From Leucobacter sp. PH1c (GTDB lineage: Bacteria; Actinomycetota; Actinomycetes; Actinomycetales; Microbacteriaceae): 64,000 nt of DNA. A program made the translations under genes and the position numbers. The notes below the pieces were generated by a model, which worked only from the letters and a program-made list of their open reading frames with translations, ran no database searches and was not told the DNA's origin. Position 1 is the first letter of the stretch; each line of letters starts with the position of its first letter. This document shows positions 23,621 to 32,256 of the stretch, in pieces. Location: contig NZ_AYMV01000020.1 of the NCBI RefSeq assembly GCF_000633415.1, positions 62,001-126,000 on the forward strand, read 5' to 3'.

Positions 23621-26017
23621 TCAGCCCACCGAATCGCCCGCTGCGGGGAGCGCACCGCGCTCGCGCAGCGCCGCGACCACTCGCTCGGAGGCGAAGCCGT
23701 CGTCGTGCGGCGCGAAGCGCGCGCGCCAGGCCTCCGCCCGGTCCGGCAGAAGCCAGGACACCCCGGGCCCAGCCGGTCCGGCCGCCACGGCGCTCGCCCA
23801 CTCCTGCGCGCAGGCCACGACCTCGGCGCGCGCCGTGAGCAGCGGGCCCGGCGCCTCCCGCTCGAAGTCGAAGGTGAAGCCGCGCTCGCGGTCCCGGTAC
23901 GCCGCGAGATCCGGGACGAAGAACAGCGTGGGCACGCGCGCCACCGCGGCGTCGAACATGATCGACGAGTAGTCGGTGACGAGCAGGTCGGCCGCGAGGA
24001 TCACGTCGTTCACGTCGGGGTGCGCCGACGCGTCGATGATCCGCGCGCCGCCGCCGTAGCCGCCGAGGCCGTGCGTGCGAGTGTGCCCGCGGGCAAGCAC
24101 CACCCAGTCCTCGCCGAGTTCGTCCGCGAGTCGCCGCACGTCGAGGTCGTCGACGACCGACACTCCCCCGTCGCGCCAGGTCGGGGCGTAGGCGAGCACG
24201 TGCGCCCCGGCCGGGATCCCGAGCTCGGCGCGCGCCGTGCGCACCGCGATCGGGTTGCGCTCGTCGCCGATCACCGCACGCGCAAGGCGGTCGGCGCGCG
24301 GATAGCCGAGCTCGAGGATTTCGCCGCGGAAGGCGTAGCTGCTGCGGAACTGCTCCGTCGAGTGCGGATTCTGCGAGAGCATGAGGCTCCAGCGCCGGCT
24401 CTCGCGCCGGATCGCGATGCGCGTGCGGAGCCCGACGTTCGGGCGCCCGAGCGCCAGGTGCTTCAGCATCGTGCCGTGCCAGGTCTGCAGCACCGTCTGC
24501 CCGCGTCGCCTGCGGAAGCGGAACCGCAGCCAGTCGTTCACGACGAGGAGTCGCGCGGTCCGCCGCGCGGCGTGCCAGGCGCGGCCGCCGACGAGGAGCG
24601 GCGTCGCCCCCTCCGGCACGCGCTGGCGCTCGCTCGTCACGCTCCAGTACCGGGGCAGCTCCGGGGCGATGCGCGCGATCTCAGCGTCGAGCGCGAGGGG
24701 GTTGCAGCTCACCTGCCGGCCGTAGAAGCTCTCGAAGAAGACCCCGCCCGGGGCGACGAGCTGCGCCGCAGGCAGCGCCAGACGCCGGATCTCGGCGAGC
24801 ACGCGCGCGGCGGCCCCGCCCTCGGGGAAGCGATGGAAGCGGGCCGCGAGGGCGCGGGTCTCGGCTTCGGCTGCCCGGCTCGCCGCCCCGCCGGGGGCGA
24901 GCTCCGTGATCCGGGCGAGCGTCGCGTCCCAATCGCGCGCGATCCGCCCGCCGCTCGTGACCTCGAGCGGCTCGTACAGGCCGCGCGTCGCGCCGTACTC
25001 GGCGAGGTCGGGAGCGAACCACACGATCGGGCGCCCGAGGAGCGAGAAGTCGAGCGCGATCGACGAGTAGTCGGTGATCACGACATCGACGCCGCCGAGC
25101 AGGGGCGTGATGTCGCGCACCGTGTCGCCCCCGAGCAGGTGCACGCGCGGTCCGGCGAGGGCGCTGTACGCGCCGTGGCCGAGCGGGTGGGGGCGCACCA
25201 CGAGGTGCGCGTCGAGGCGGTCGAGGGTCTCCGCGATCTGCGCGGCCTCCTCGGCGCTCGGCACGCCGGGGTCCGGTGCTCCGTCGCGCCAGGTCGGGGC
25301 GTAGAGCAGCACCGAGGACGCGGGGCCGAGCCCTGCCGGTGCGCCGAGCAGCGCGATCAGCTCGGCGCGGGCGGCCGCGGCACGCCGGGGATCGCGCGCC
25401 TGCGCGGCGAGCGCGTCGTCGCGAGGATCGCCCAGCACCTGCACCGCGCCCGGGGCGACCCGGAAGGCGGAGCGCAGCCGGTCGGCCGCGAGCGGCGAGC
25501 CCGCGACGAAGAGGTCGATCTCGCGGGATCCCGCGAGGTACATGCGGCGGAGGAGCGCTCGCAGGGGCGCCGGGCCGCGCACGGTCGTCGTGACGGGCGA
25601 GTCGAGGTGGAGCCGCTTGAGCGGGGCGCCGTGCCAGAGCTGCGTGATGCGGCCGCCCATGATCCCGAAGCGATTGACGTCGCCGAGCCCGTGGGTCACG
25701 ACGATCTGACCGGCGCGGAGTGTGGCCCAGTACCCGGCCCAGCCCTGGCGGGGCACGGGTTCGAAGCCCTCGGCGCGGGCCGCGTCGGCCTCGGCATCGG
25801 ACCCCGTGAGCCAGACGATTCGAGCGGCCGGATCCTCGGCGCGCAGCGCGCGCGCAATGGCGAGCGCCCCCTCGCCGACGCCCGCGCCGCTGCCGAATGC
25901 CCACTGGCGGGCGGCACGCGGTACGAACCACGAGACGATCACCGAGAGGAGGTACTTGGGCAGCGCGAGCAGCTTGGAGAGGTTGCCCTGCGCGAAGGTG
26001 AATCCTGCGGTACTCAT
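23621..26017 (-). CDS. Double-domain CDP-glycerol glycerophosphotransferase-type enzyme
   Basis: The 798-residue protein contains two TagB/TagF-like transferase halves. Half one (about 100-400) has LWHGAPLKRL with His129, YAPTWRDG, RPHP and TDYSSIALDF. Half two (about 480-770) has TWHGTMLKHL with His514, YAPTWRDG, an RGH segment and TDYSSIMFD. Both halves therefore retain the HG, TWRDG and DYSS motifs. The family moves glycerol- or ribitol-phosphate from a CDP donor onto a teichoic-acid-like polymer at the inner membrane face. A hydrophobic, basic N-terminus could bind the membrane. The gene stands alone, convergent to the LeuB-like gene. A polyol-phosphate polymerase with two active sites is plausible; the polymer is unknown. 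Confidence 0.85.
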   Translation of the reverse strand: MSTAGFTFAQGNLSKLLALPKYLLSVIVSWFVPRAARQWAFGSGAGVGEGALAIARALRAEDPAARIVWLTGSDAEADAARAEGFEPVPRQGWAGYWATLRAGQIVVTHGLGDVNRFGIMGGRITQLWHGAPLKRLHLDSPVTTTVRGPAPLRALLRRMYLAGSREIDLFVAGSPLAADRLRSAFRVAPGAVQVLGDPRDDALAAQARDPRRAAAARAELIALLGAPAGLGPASSVLLYAPTWRDGAPDPGVPSAEEAAQIAETLDRLDAHLVVRPHPLGHGAYSALAGPRVHLLGGDTVRDITPLLGGVDVVITDYSSIALDFSLLGRPIVWFAPDLAEYGATRGLYEPLEVTSGGRIARDWDATLARITELAPGGAASRAAEAETRALAARFHRFPEGGAAARVLAEIRRLALPAAQLVAPGGVFFESFYGRQVSCNPLALDAEIARIAPELPRYWSVTSERQRVPEGATPLLVGGRAWHAARRTARLLVVNDWLRFRFRRRRGQTVLQTWHGTMLKHLALGRPNVGLRTRIAIRRESRRWSLMLSQNPHSTEQFRSSYAFRGEILELGYPRADRLARAVIGDERNPIAVRTARAELGIPAGAHVLAYAPTWRDGGVSVVDDLDVRRLADELGEDWVVLARGHTRTHGLGGYGGGARIIDASAHPDVNDVILAADLLVTDYSSIMFDAAVARVPTLFFVPDLAAYRDRERGFTFDFEREAPGPLLTARAEVVACAQEWASAVAAGPAGPGVSWLLPDRAEAWRARFAPHDDGFASERVVAALRERGALPAAGDSVG

Positions 26018-26074
26018 CGTTCCCCACTGTAGAGGATCCGGCTGAGGAGCCCGGCGCTCCGTGCCGCACGCAGC

Positions 26075-26117
26075 AGAGCGCCGCGGGGCACCCGGATGGG
26101 GTGGCCCGCGGCGCTCT
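26075..26117 (-). terminator. Long hairpin after the HtrA-like gene
   Basis: AGAGCGCCGCGGGGCACCC (from 26075) pairs with GGGTGGCCCGCGGCGCTCT (to 26117) with one small irregularity. It lies 50 bp past the protease stop codon and before the next minus-strand gene, so it is probably its terminator. There is no long T-run. Confidence 0.7.
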
Positions 26118-26166
26118 CGCGAGGGGAAGCGGTGCGGTTCCGCCGCAGCTCAGCTCGGGATCGCGG

Positions 26167-27873
26167 CTACCATTCCAGCTTGCCGAGCGTGGCCTCGACC
26201 TGGCCGGGCTTGCCGCCGCGGGTGTAGTCGATCGTGACCGTGCTGCCGCCCTCGTGCATGCGGATGAGCGCCGACACCGAGGTGCCGTTCACCGCGGAGA
26301 CGCCGTCCACAGCGGTGATCACGTCGCCCGCCTTGAGCCCGGCCTTCGCGGCCGCGCCGTCGCGCGTCACGTCGACGAGCAGGCCACCTGCGTGGCTCGC
26401 GTCCTCATCCGTGTCCTGCGTGGAGTCGGCGACCGAGGCGCCGAGCAGACCGTGGGAGGGCTGCTCCCCCGCGATGATCGCGTCGGCGACGCGCGTCGCG
26501 AGGTTTGCGGGGATCGCGAAGCCGAGGCCGTCGCTGCCCGCGGCACCGTTGGAGGCCGCCGCGGAGGCGATCGCCACGTTGATGCCGATCAGCTCGCCCT
26601 GTCCGTTCAGCAGCGCGCCGCCCGAGTTGCCCGGGTTGATCGACGCGTCGGTCTGGATCACGGGAAGGGTGACCGCCCCGCCGCCCGACTGCTGCTGTTG
26701 CTGCTGCTCCTGCTGCTGCCCGCTGTCCGGGAGCCCGAATCGGAAGTCCCAGGGGAACCCGGGGCTCTGCTGCTCGTCGTCCTGCTGCGGCGTGGGATCC
26801 TGCGGGATCAGCGGGCTGCCCACCGAGATGCCTCGGTTCAGCGCGCTGACGACGCCGCTCGTCACCGTGTTCGCCAGGTTCAGCGGGGCGCCGATCGCGA
26901 CAGTGAGGTCGCCCACGTCGAGCTTGTCGGAGTCTGCGACCTTGATGGCGGGGAGCCCGGTCGCGTCGACCTTCACCACAGCGAGATCGGCGTAGGGGTC
27001 AACGCCGACGACCGAGCCGCTCATGATCCGGCCGTCGCTGAACTTCACACGGACGTTGGCGTCCTCCATCGCGGCGCCGTCGAGCGTGACGACGTGCGCA
27101 TTCGTGATGATGTAGCCGTCCTCGCTGTAGATGACGCCCGAGCCGGAGCCGCTCGCGTTGCCGCCCGAGACCTCGAGCGTGACGACGCTCGGCGTCGCGA
27201 CAGCGGCGACACCGGAGATCGCGGTGGCGTTGTCGGCGTTCTTCAGCGTGATCGTGCCGCTCTGCGCCTGGTTCTGCGGCGCGTTGTTCGAGGAGACGAG
27301 CGCCGCGACGCCGCCGCCGACGAGGCCGCCGAGGAGCGCCCCGACCGCGAGCCCCGCAAGGAGCGCGCCGGTGCGGGACTTGGGCTGCGCAGAGCCGCTC
27401 GCCGGGGCTGCCGCAGCGCCGAACGCCCCGCCGTCACCGGAGCCGCCCCCGGCTGCCGCGGGCGCGACGCCCGCGTGGCTCGGCTGCGGCGCCGCGACTC
27501 CGAGCCCAGCGGGAACGCCCGCCTCGGTGAGCGGGACGGTGGGCTGCGTGAGCTGGGGGTGAGCGGTCTCCTGCGCACCGTGGTGCACGGGCAGCTGCGG
27601 TGCGGCGGACTGCGCGTGTGCGACGGGCTGCTGCGGATGCGCCGCCTGCGGATGCGCTGCCTGCGGGTGCGCGACGGGGGCCTGTGCGGGCTGCTGCCAC
27701 TGCTGCGCGGGCGCGGGTCCCGGAGCCCCGGGCGTCGCGGCCGGCGCGGGGGCAGCCGGCGCGTGGTGCTCGGGCGCCTGGGGCGGCACAGCGCCCTCGG
27801 TCGGCGCTGCGGGCGTGGTGGGGGTCACCGCGTCCTCGCGGTTGGCGCCCTGGCTCTCGGGGGTGGTAGTCAT
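26167..27873 (-). CDS. HtrA/DegP-like membrane-anchored serine protease with PDZ domain
   Basis: The 568-residue protein has a 165-residue cytoplasmic N-terminus rich in Pro, Ala, Gln and His with AHPQ repeats, one membrane helix (about 170-195), a trypsin-like domain with His260 (TNAHVV), Asp296 (YADLAVV) and Ser417 (PGNSGG), and a C-terminal PDZ domain (about 470-560). Between Asp and Ser lies an insertion with acidic residues and polyglutamine (about 360-395). HtrA proteins degrade or refold damaged exported proteins. It follows the thioester adhesin by 79 bp on the same strand, so it may serve quality control of exported proteins including that adhesin. GAAGGGAGC precedes the ATG. Confidence 0.9.
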   Translation of the reverse strand: MTTTPESQGANREDAVTPTTPAAPTEGAVPPQAPEHHAPAAPAPAATPGAPGPAPAQQWQQPAQAPVAHPQAAHPQAAHPQQPVAHAQSAAPQLPVHHGAQETAHPQLTQPTVPLTEAGVPAGLGVAAPQPSHAGVAPAAAGGGSGDGGAFGAAAAPASGSAQPKSRTGALLAGLAVGALLGGLVGGGVAALVSSNNAPQNQAQSGTITLKNADNATAISGVAAVATPSVVTLEVSGGNASGSGSGVIYSEDGYIITNAHVVTLDGAAMEDANVRVKFSDGRIMSGSVVGVDPYADLAVVKVDATGLPAIKVADSDKLDVGDLTVAIGAPLNLANTVTSGVVSALNRGISVGSPLIPQDPTPQQDDEQQSPGFPWDFRFGLPDSGQQQEQQQQQQSGGGAVTLPVIQTDASINPGNSGGALLNGQGELIGINVAIASAAASNGAAGSDGLGFAIPANLATRVADAIIAGEQPSHGLLGASVADSTQDTDEDASHAGGLLVDVTRDGAAAKAGLKAGDVITAVDGVSAVNGTSVSALIRMHEGGSTVTIDYTRGGKPGQVEATLGKLEW

Positions 27874-27952
27874 GTGAGCTCCCTTCGTTACTCTCCACCT
27901 TGGCCTCCTTATCTATGAATTCGATTAGGGCGAACTGCACAAGACCTGCAGA

Positions 27953-30900
27953 TCAGTGTTTCGATGATCGATTCGTGCCCCGCGCGGGGCGGGTGCGGCG
28001 CCGCCCGGCGCGGCCTGCGGCGAGCGCAGCGCCGAGCGAGGCGAGGAGCAGCGCGCCCGCGAGACTGAGCAGCGGGCCGTGTTCGCCGCCGGTGTCGCTC
28101 AGCTCGTCGCGCGTGCCGGGGACCGCGGAAGGTGCGTCCGGTCGCCCCGCCGTGGGCACGGGCGGCACGTCCTGAGGTTTCGGCGTGCCTGGGGGCTGCA
28201 CCGCGAAGCGCTCGCCCGGCGCTCCGCACTCGCCTCGGTGCACGACGGATTCGACGCCGTCGGCGATGAGCACGAGTGTTTCGACGAAGCCACCCGCACC
28301 GAGATGCTCGGCGCGCGCAGGGACCCGGAACGACTCGTAGCTCCCCGGACCGTCGACGCGCACCCCCTCTGGGTCCGAGTACTCCGCGATCCGTCGCTCC
28401 GGCTCGCAGCGGAGCACCCCGTCGTCTCCTGCTGCGTAGGCGTCGAATCGCAGTCGGAACTCTGCGTCCGGGCGCTGCGCCAGGCGCCCCGTGACGATTG
28501 CGGTGTCGTACACGTCCTCCCCGACCTGCACCTCACCCATGGCTTCCGTGCGCACGCGCGGCGTGAGCAGCGTGGTGGTCTCCTCGCGTTGGCCGCACAC
28601 TCCCTGCGCGAGCACGGCGCCGCTCCCGGGCGGCGCGTCGGCCGCGCGTTGCCGGAGCACGGCGACCCACCACACGGTGTCTCCGTACTCGGGGCGCGCG
28701 GTGAGCTGCGGCGAGCGCACCTCTCCGAGTTCGGCGACGGGAATCGCTTCGGTGGCGAACAGGAGATTCGTGGGGTCGCAGCGCGCGTCCCCGCTCCCCG
28801 TCGCCTGCGCGTCGCCGCGGTATCCCTCGAAGACGAGCTCGTGCACGAGCCCCGCATCTCCCGTGAGCGCACCGGCCAGCTCCGCGCGGTCCTCGATGAG
28901 ATCCCCCACCGCGGCGATATCGCTCGCCTGGGTGGAGAGCACGGGCGGCACGATTCGAGTGCTCTCGCTGAGGTCGCCGCAGGCGCCGTGCAGCACCGCG
29001 GTGCGCTCCGCCCCCTCCCGCAGCCAGAGCGTCGCGATCCACCAGATCCTGCCGGACCACTCCGGCGATACCCGCACGGCGGGCGAAGCGTATTCGCCCG
29101 CGCCGTCCACGGGCACCGGCTCGGTGGCGAAGAGCTGTCGTTCCGGGATGCAGCTCGGCGGAGCGACCGCTTCCCCGGTTCCCGCTTCGCCGCCGCCGTC
29201 GGGATCGCCGTCGGCATCGTCGCCGTGCGCCGGATCCTCCCCCGCGTACCCGGCGAAGGTCAGTTCCCAACTCGTCTCCCCGGCGGCGACCGCCCCAGTC
29301 ACGTGCGCGACGTCGCGGATCGGCTCGCCCAGTGCAGCCTGCTCGGGAGCGGTGGTCCGCAGCGTCGGCCGCTCCACGATGCTCGTCTCGTTCGCCACGC
29401 CGCAGCGTCCCGTGTGCACGAGCTGCAGGCCGTCCGGCCGCTCCAGGAAGAGCGACTCGACCCACCAGATCTGCGTGCCGTGCGCCCACCGCACCGCGAA
29501 TCCGGGGGCCGACACTTCCCCCGGCCCCGTGACCGGGAGTGCTTCGGAGCGGTAGATCCGCTGGTCTGCGCGGCAGAGCGGCGTGCCTGCCGCGTCGGTG
29601 AGCGCGCGGAACGCGTCGAAGCGCACCCGGTAGCGAGCGCCCGGCGCGAACTCGCCGCTCACGATCGCGGTGTCCGTGACTGTTCCCCCGACGGGCACCG
29701 ACGGGAGCGCTCGCGTCGCGACGCCCGGCCGGCCGATCCGGGTGCGCTCGTTCGCGATGCCGCACTTCCCCGTGTGCACGGCGCGACCGCCGACGACGAC
29801 ACGCTCCACCCAGTGGATGGTGCCCTCGGAGCGAGCCTCGATCGGGGCGCTCCGGGTACTGCCGAGCCCCCGGATCGGAATCCCTGCTTGGCGAGACACG
29901 GGCTGCGCGGTGCACCGCTCCGCAGGCGTCATGGCCGCGATCTCCTCGGCGCTCCAGACAAGCGGGCTCGGACCGTCCTCCTCGACACCGGGTCCGCGGG
30001 GAGGGGAATCGGCTTCGGCGTCGGTGTCGGGGGAACCGGCGGTGCTCGGCACGCCGGAACCCTGCGCAGTGGCGCGGGGCTCAGGAGCGCTGGGCTCAGG
30101 GGCGCTGGGCTCAGGAGCACCGGGCTCAGGGGCACCGGGTGGCACCGCGCCGGGATCGCGCACGCTGTCTGCTTCAGCCTGTTCCGCCTCGTTGACTCCC
30201 GGCGCCGCACCCGGTTCCGCCGCCGCGCCACCCTCCGGCCCCGAAGCCGCAGCTGCGGCGGCCGCGCGAGTCCCCTCCGCCGGCGGCTCCGCCCCATCTC
30301 CCGGAGGCGCCCCATCCGAGACGGAAGCCCCCGCCGCTGGCGAGGACGCCTCGGTGGGTGATCCGGCGCCATCACCCGAGCCGGATTCGGCTCCGGGCCG
30401 GGCGCCGAGCGGCGCGACGCGCGGCTCCCACCGCTCGTCGTACTTGGGCGCGCCGGGCTCCGGCAGCAGGTACGCGACGAACTCCGCTGTGGCGCCGGGC
30501 CAGAGCTGCGCGCGCGTGCCCGGTGCCTCGGTGAGGAGCAGTTCGTCCGCCAGCGTGCCGCCGAGTTCCGCCGCCGGCTGGGCGAGCGAGGCCGCCTGCG
30601 GCGGCGCGAGCGGGACCGGTGCGTCGATCGAGACCGCCGCGAGGCGACCGGCGCGCTTCGGCACATCGGACGCCCCGGTCGCGACCGCAATGCGCTGTGC
30701 GCTCTCCCCCAGTGCCGTCCGGGTGTCGTGCACCACGAGCAACGGTTCCCACCCGCGGGCACCGCGCGTTTCCCAGCGCCCCGAGACGCTGAGCTGCTTC
30801 GTCCCTCGGGCGACGTCGATGAGCTGGGACGTTTCGCCGCCGGTGACGCTGAGCCGCGATCCCCCGCCCCGCACGAAGGTGCCCCCGGTGACGGAGAGCT

Positions 30901-31612
30901 CAGTCGTCCCCGCCGGATAGCTGACGCGCACTCGGCGTCCCGCGCCCGGGGAGGCCGCGCCGGAGGCTGCCCCCGGCGCGGCCGCGGTCCCCTCGGGCAC
31001 GGCGCTGAGCCGCAGGGCTCCGCTCACCGACGGCGCGGGAACCGGCGGGCGCGCGTTCGCGCGTGCCTCGCTGACGAGCGCGTCCGAGGTCGCGATGAGG
31101 GCGCGGCCCCGCGCGGAGCCCTCGAGGATCGCGATGCGCGAGTTCAGGTAGGGGTTCGCCGCGAGGAAGTTCTCCCGCATGCGCCACACCGTGAGCTGCA
31201 CGGCAGCGGCCTGCCACGCGTCGCGGGTCTGCCCCCGGGTCTCGATAAGGTAGTTCAGCTGCCGCATGCCCCGCGGATCGTCCCACGAGTGCAGCTGCCC
31301 CGCACGGCCGGGGAGCATCCCGGAGCGGTTCCCGGGGAACAGGTGCCCCGTCGGCTCGCCGTACTGGATCTCGATGCAGTACGCCCGTGTGCCGTTCGGC
31401 ATGACGAAGTTCGAGAGGATCAGCCCGCCGGGGAACACGAGACTCTCCCCGCGCGGCAGCGCCTGCGCAGACAGTGGCGCCCAGACCAGCAGCCCGCACG
31501 CGAGCGCCAGGGCGAGCAGCGCGCTTCTCAGCCTGCGGCCGCGAGAGCCGCTGGAGTCGAAGCGCGGCCGATGGGGACGAGCACGGCGGCGGCACCGGGA
31601 GAACAGCGGCAT
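27953..31612 (-). CDS. Thioester-domain surface adhesin with LSDTG sorting signal
   Basis: The 1219-residue product has a signal peptide (about 25-51) and a thioester domain with Cys79 (AYCIE) and Gln139 (AAVQLTVWR), the pair that forms an internal Cys-Gln thioester in Gram-positive adhesins. A middle part rich in Ala, Gly, Pro and Glu (about 490-680) follows, then four full and one partial copy of a roughly 110-residue beta repeat, each with conserved Cys, IWWV and a C-terminal GxCG (about 690-1130). The end has LSDTG (1171-1175), a membrane helix and an arginine-rich tail. Thioester domains bond covalently to host or environmental amines. The frame continues upstream through the tRNA gene, but the ATG at 31612 has AGGAAGGGG and a proper signal peptide. 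Confidence 0.88.
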   Translation of the reverse strand: MPLFSRCRRRARPHRPRFDSSGSRGRRLRSALLALALACGLLVWAPLSAQALPRGESLVFPGGLILSNFVMPNGTRAYCIEIQYGEPTGHLFPGNRSGMLPGRAGQLHSWDDPRGMRQLNYLIETRGQTRDAWQAAAVQLTVWRMRENFLAANPYLNSRIAILEGSARGRALIATSDALVSEARANARPPVPAPSVSGALRLSAVPEGTAAAPGAASGAASPGAGRRVRVSYPAGTTELSVTGGTFVRGGGSRLSVTGGETSQLIDVARGTKQLSVSGRWETRGARGWEPLLVVHDTRTALGESAQRIAVATGASDVPKRAGRLAAVSIDAPVPLAPPQAASLAQPAAELGGTLADELLLTEAPGTRAQLWPGATAEFVAYLLPEPGAPKYDERWEPRVAPLGARPGAESGSGDGAGSPTEASSPAAGASVSDGAPPGDGAEPPAEGTRAAAAAAASGPEGGAAAEPGAAPGVNEAEQAEADSVRDPGAVPPGAPEPGAPEPSAPEPSAPEPRATAQGSGVPSTAGSPDTDAEADSPPRGPGVEEDGPSPLVWSAEEIAAMTPAERCTAQPVSRQAGIPIRGLGSTRSAPIEARSEGTIHWVERVVVGGRAVHTGKCGIANERTRIGRPGVATRALPSVPVGGTVTDTAIVSGEFAPGARYRVRFDAFRALTDAAGTPLCRADQRIYRSEALPVTGPGEVSAPGFAVRWAHGTQIWWVESLFLERPDGLQLVHTGRCGVANETSIVERPTLRTTAPEQAALGEPIRDVAHVTGAVAAGETSWELTFAGYAGEDPAHGDDADGDPDGGGEAGTGEAVAPPSCIPERQLFATEPVPVDGAGEYASPAVRVSPEWSGRIWWIATLWLREGAERTAVLHGACGDLSESTRIVPPVLSTQASDIAAVGDLIEDRAELAGALTGDAGLVHELVFEGYRGDAQATGSGDARCDPTNLLFATEAIPVAELGEVRSPQLTARPEYGDTVWWVAVLRQRAADAPPGSGAVLAQGVCGQREETTTLLTPRVRTEAMGEVQVGEDVYDTAIVTGRLAQRPDAEFRLRFDAYAAGDDGVLRCEPERRIAEYSDPEGVRVDGPGSYESFRVPARAEHLGAGGFVETLVLIADGVESVVHRGECGAPGERFAVQPPGTPKPQDVPPVPTAGRPDAPSAVPGTRDELSDTGGEHGPLLSLAGALLLASLGAALAAGRAGRRRTRPARGTNRSSKH

Positions 31613-31630
31613 GGAAGCCCCTTCCTGTCG

Positions 31631-31669
31631 GCCGGGAAGCCCGGCACCGCCCGCGAAGGGCGGGTGGTG
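31631..31669 (-). promoter_or_regulatory. Two stem-loops in the adhesin 5' untranslated region
   Basis: GCCGGGAAGCCCGGC (31631-31645) and CACCGCCCGC pairing with GCGGGTGGTG (to 31669) sit directly before the Shine-Dalgarno sequence of the thioester adhesin. They could modulate ribosome access; no known riboswitch is recognised. Confidence 0.35.
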
Positions 31670-31758
31670 CGACGATGGTGCCGGAGGAACGGGCGACCCG
31701 CGACACGCCGTCCACACCCGGAAACGGGGCTCGATTCGGTGCGCGCGCAGGGCCGTGC

Positions 31759-31764
31759 TACAGT
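31759..31764 (+). promoter_or_regulatory. tRNA promoter -10 element
   Basis: TACAGT lies 11 bp before the first base of the initiator tRNA. A weak -35 element (TTCGGT, 31735-31740) sits 18 bp upstream. Confidence 0.55.
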
Positions 31765-31775
31765 AATACATGTGC

Positions 31776-31852
31776 CGCGGGGTGGAGCAGTTCGGTAGCT
31801 CGCCGGGCTCATAACCCGGAGGTCGTAGGTTCAAATCCTGCCCCCGCAACCA
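31776..31852 (+). tRNA. Initiator tRNA-fMet (CAU)
   Basis: The 77-nt gene folds as a full cloverleaf with an encoded CCA end. The anticodon is CAU in the loop CTCATAA. Two initiator hallmarks are visible: an unpaired C1/A72 at the top of the acceptor stem and three consecutive G-C pairs at the base of the anticodon stem (CCGGG/CCCGG). It has its own promoter and terminator. Confidence 0.95.
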
Positions 31853-31855
31853 TGA

Positions 31856-31903
31856 GGAAGGCCCTGATCAGGAGAAATCCAGATCAGGGCCTTCCGCCTT
31901 TTT
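31856..31903 (+). terminator. Intrinsic terminator of the initiator tRNA
   Basis: GGAAGGCCCTGATC (31856-31869) pairs perfectly with 31882-31895 across a 12-nt loop and is followed by GCCTTTTT. It starts four bases after the tRNA CCA end. Confidence 0.92.
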
Positions 31904-32196
31904 CGGGCTCGGTTCCTGAAGCGCGGCTCCCTCGGACACCGAGCCTTGCGAACGCTCCGATCGGCCTGATCTGGCCGGGCTCCACGCCCGTGCTCGCGCC
32001 GAGAGTCCCGGCCGCGGATCCCGCACAGACCGCTCGGATTCCCGCGGATCCGCGGTGACGCGGGCCGCCCTGTGAGCGGAGGGTGAGCGCCTCAGCGAGC
32101 CGACGCGAACGGCCCGACACCCACACGGCCCGGCGTTCGCCCGCACGAACGCGATCCCGAACCCCCGACGAGCCCAGCCCGCTCCCCCGGAAACGC
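31904..32196. other. Intergenic stretch with no gene seen
   Basis: Nearly 300 bp between the tRNA terminator and the terminator of the UPF0182 gene. Open frames here lack start signals and family features. No tRNA, riboswitch or repeat was recognised. Confidence 0.6.
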
Positions 32197-32240
32197 CGCG
32201 GGCCCGGCGCCCAGCGCATGCGCTGAGTGCCGGGCCCGCG
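32197..32240 (-). terminator. Terminator of the UPF0182 gene
   Basis: CGCGGGCCCGGC (32197-32208) pairs perfectly with 32229-32240. The loop holds a second perfect palindrome, AGCGCATGCGCT. It lies 17 bp past the stop codon; a short GCGTTTCC follows on the minus strand. Confidence 0.75.
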
Positions 32241-32256
32241 GACCGTCCGCCGGAGG

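Noticed and set aside
24681-26069. Second minus-strand frame over the glycerophosphotransferase gene
   Set aside because: It is a shifted reading of the same region with arginine-rich composition. The frame at 23621-26017 carries all family motifs.
31613-31849. N-terminal extension of the thioester adhesin through the tRNA gene
   Set aside because: The extension translates the antisense of an initiator tRNA. The ATG at 31612 has a Shine-Dalgarno sequence and a signal peptide.
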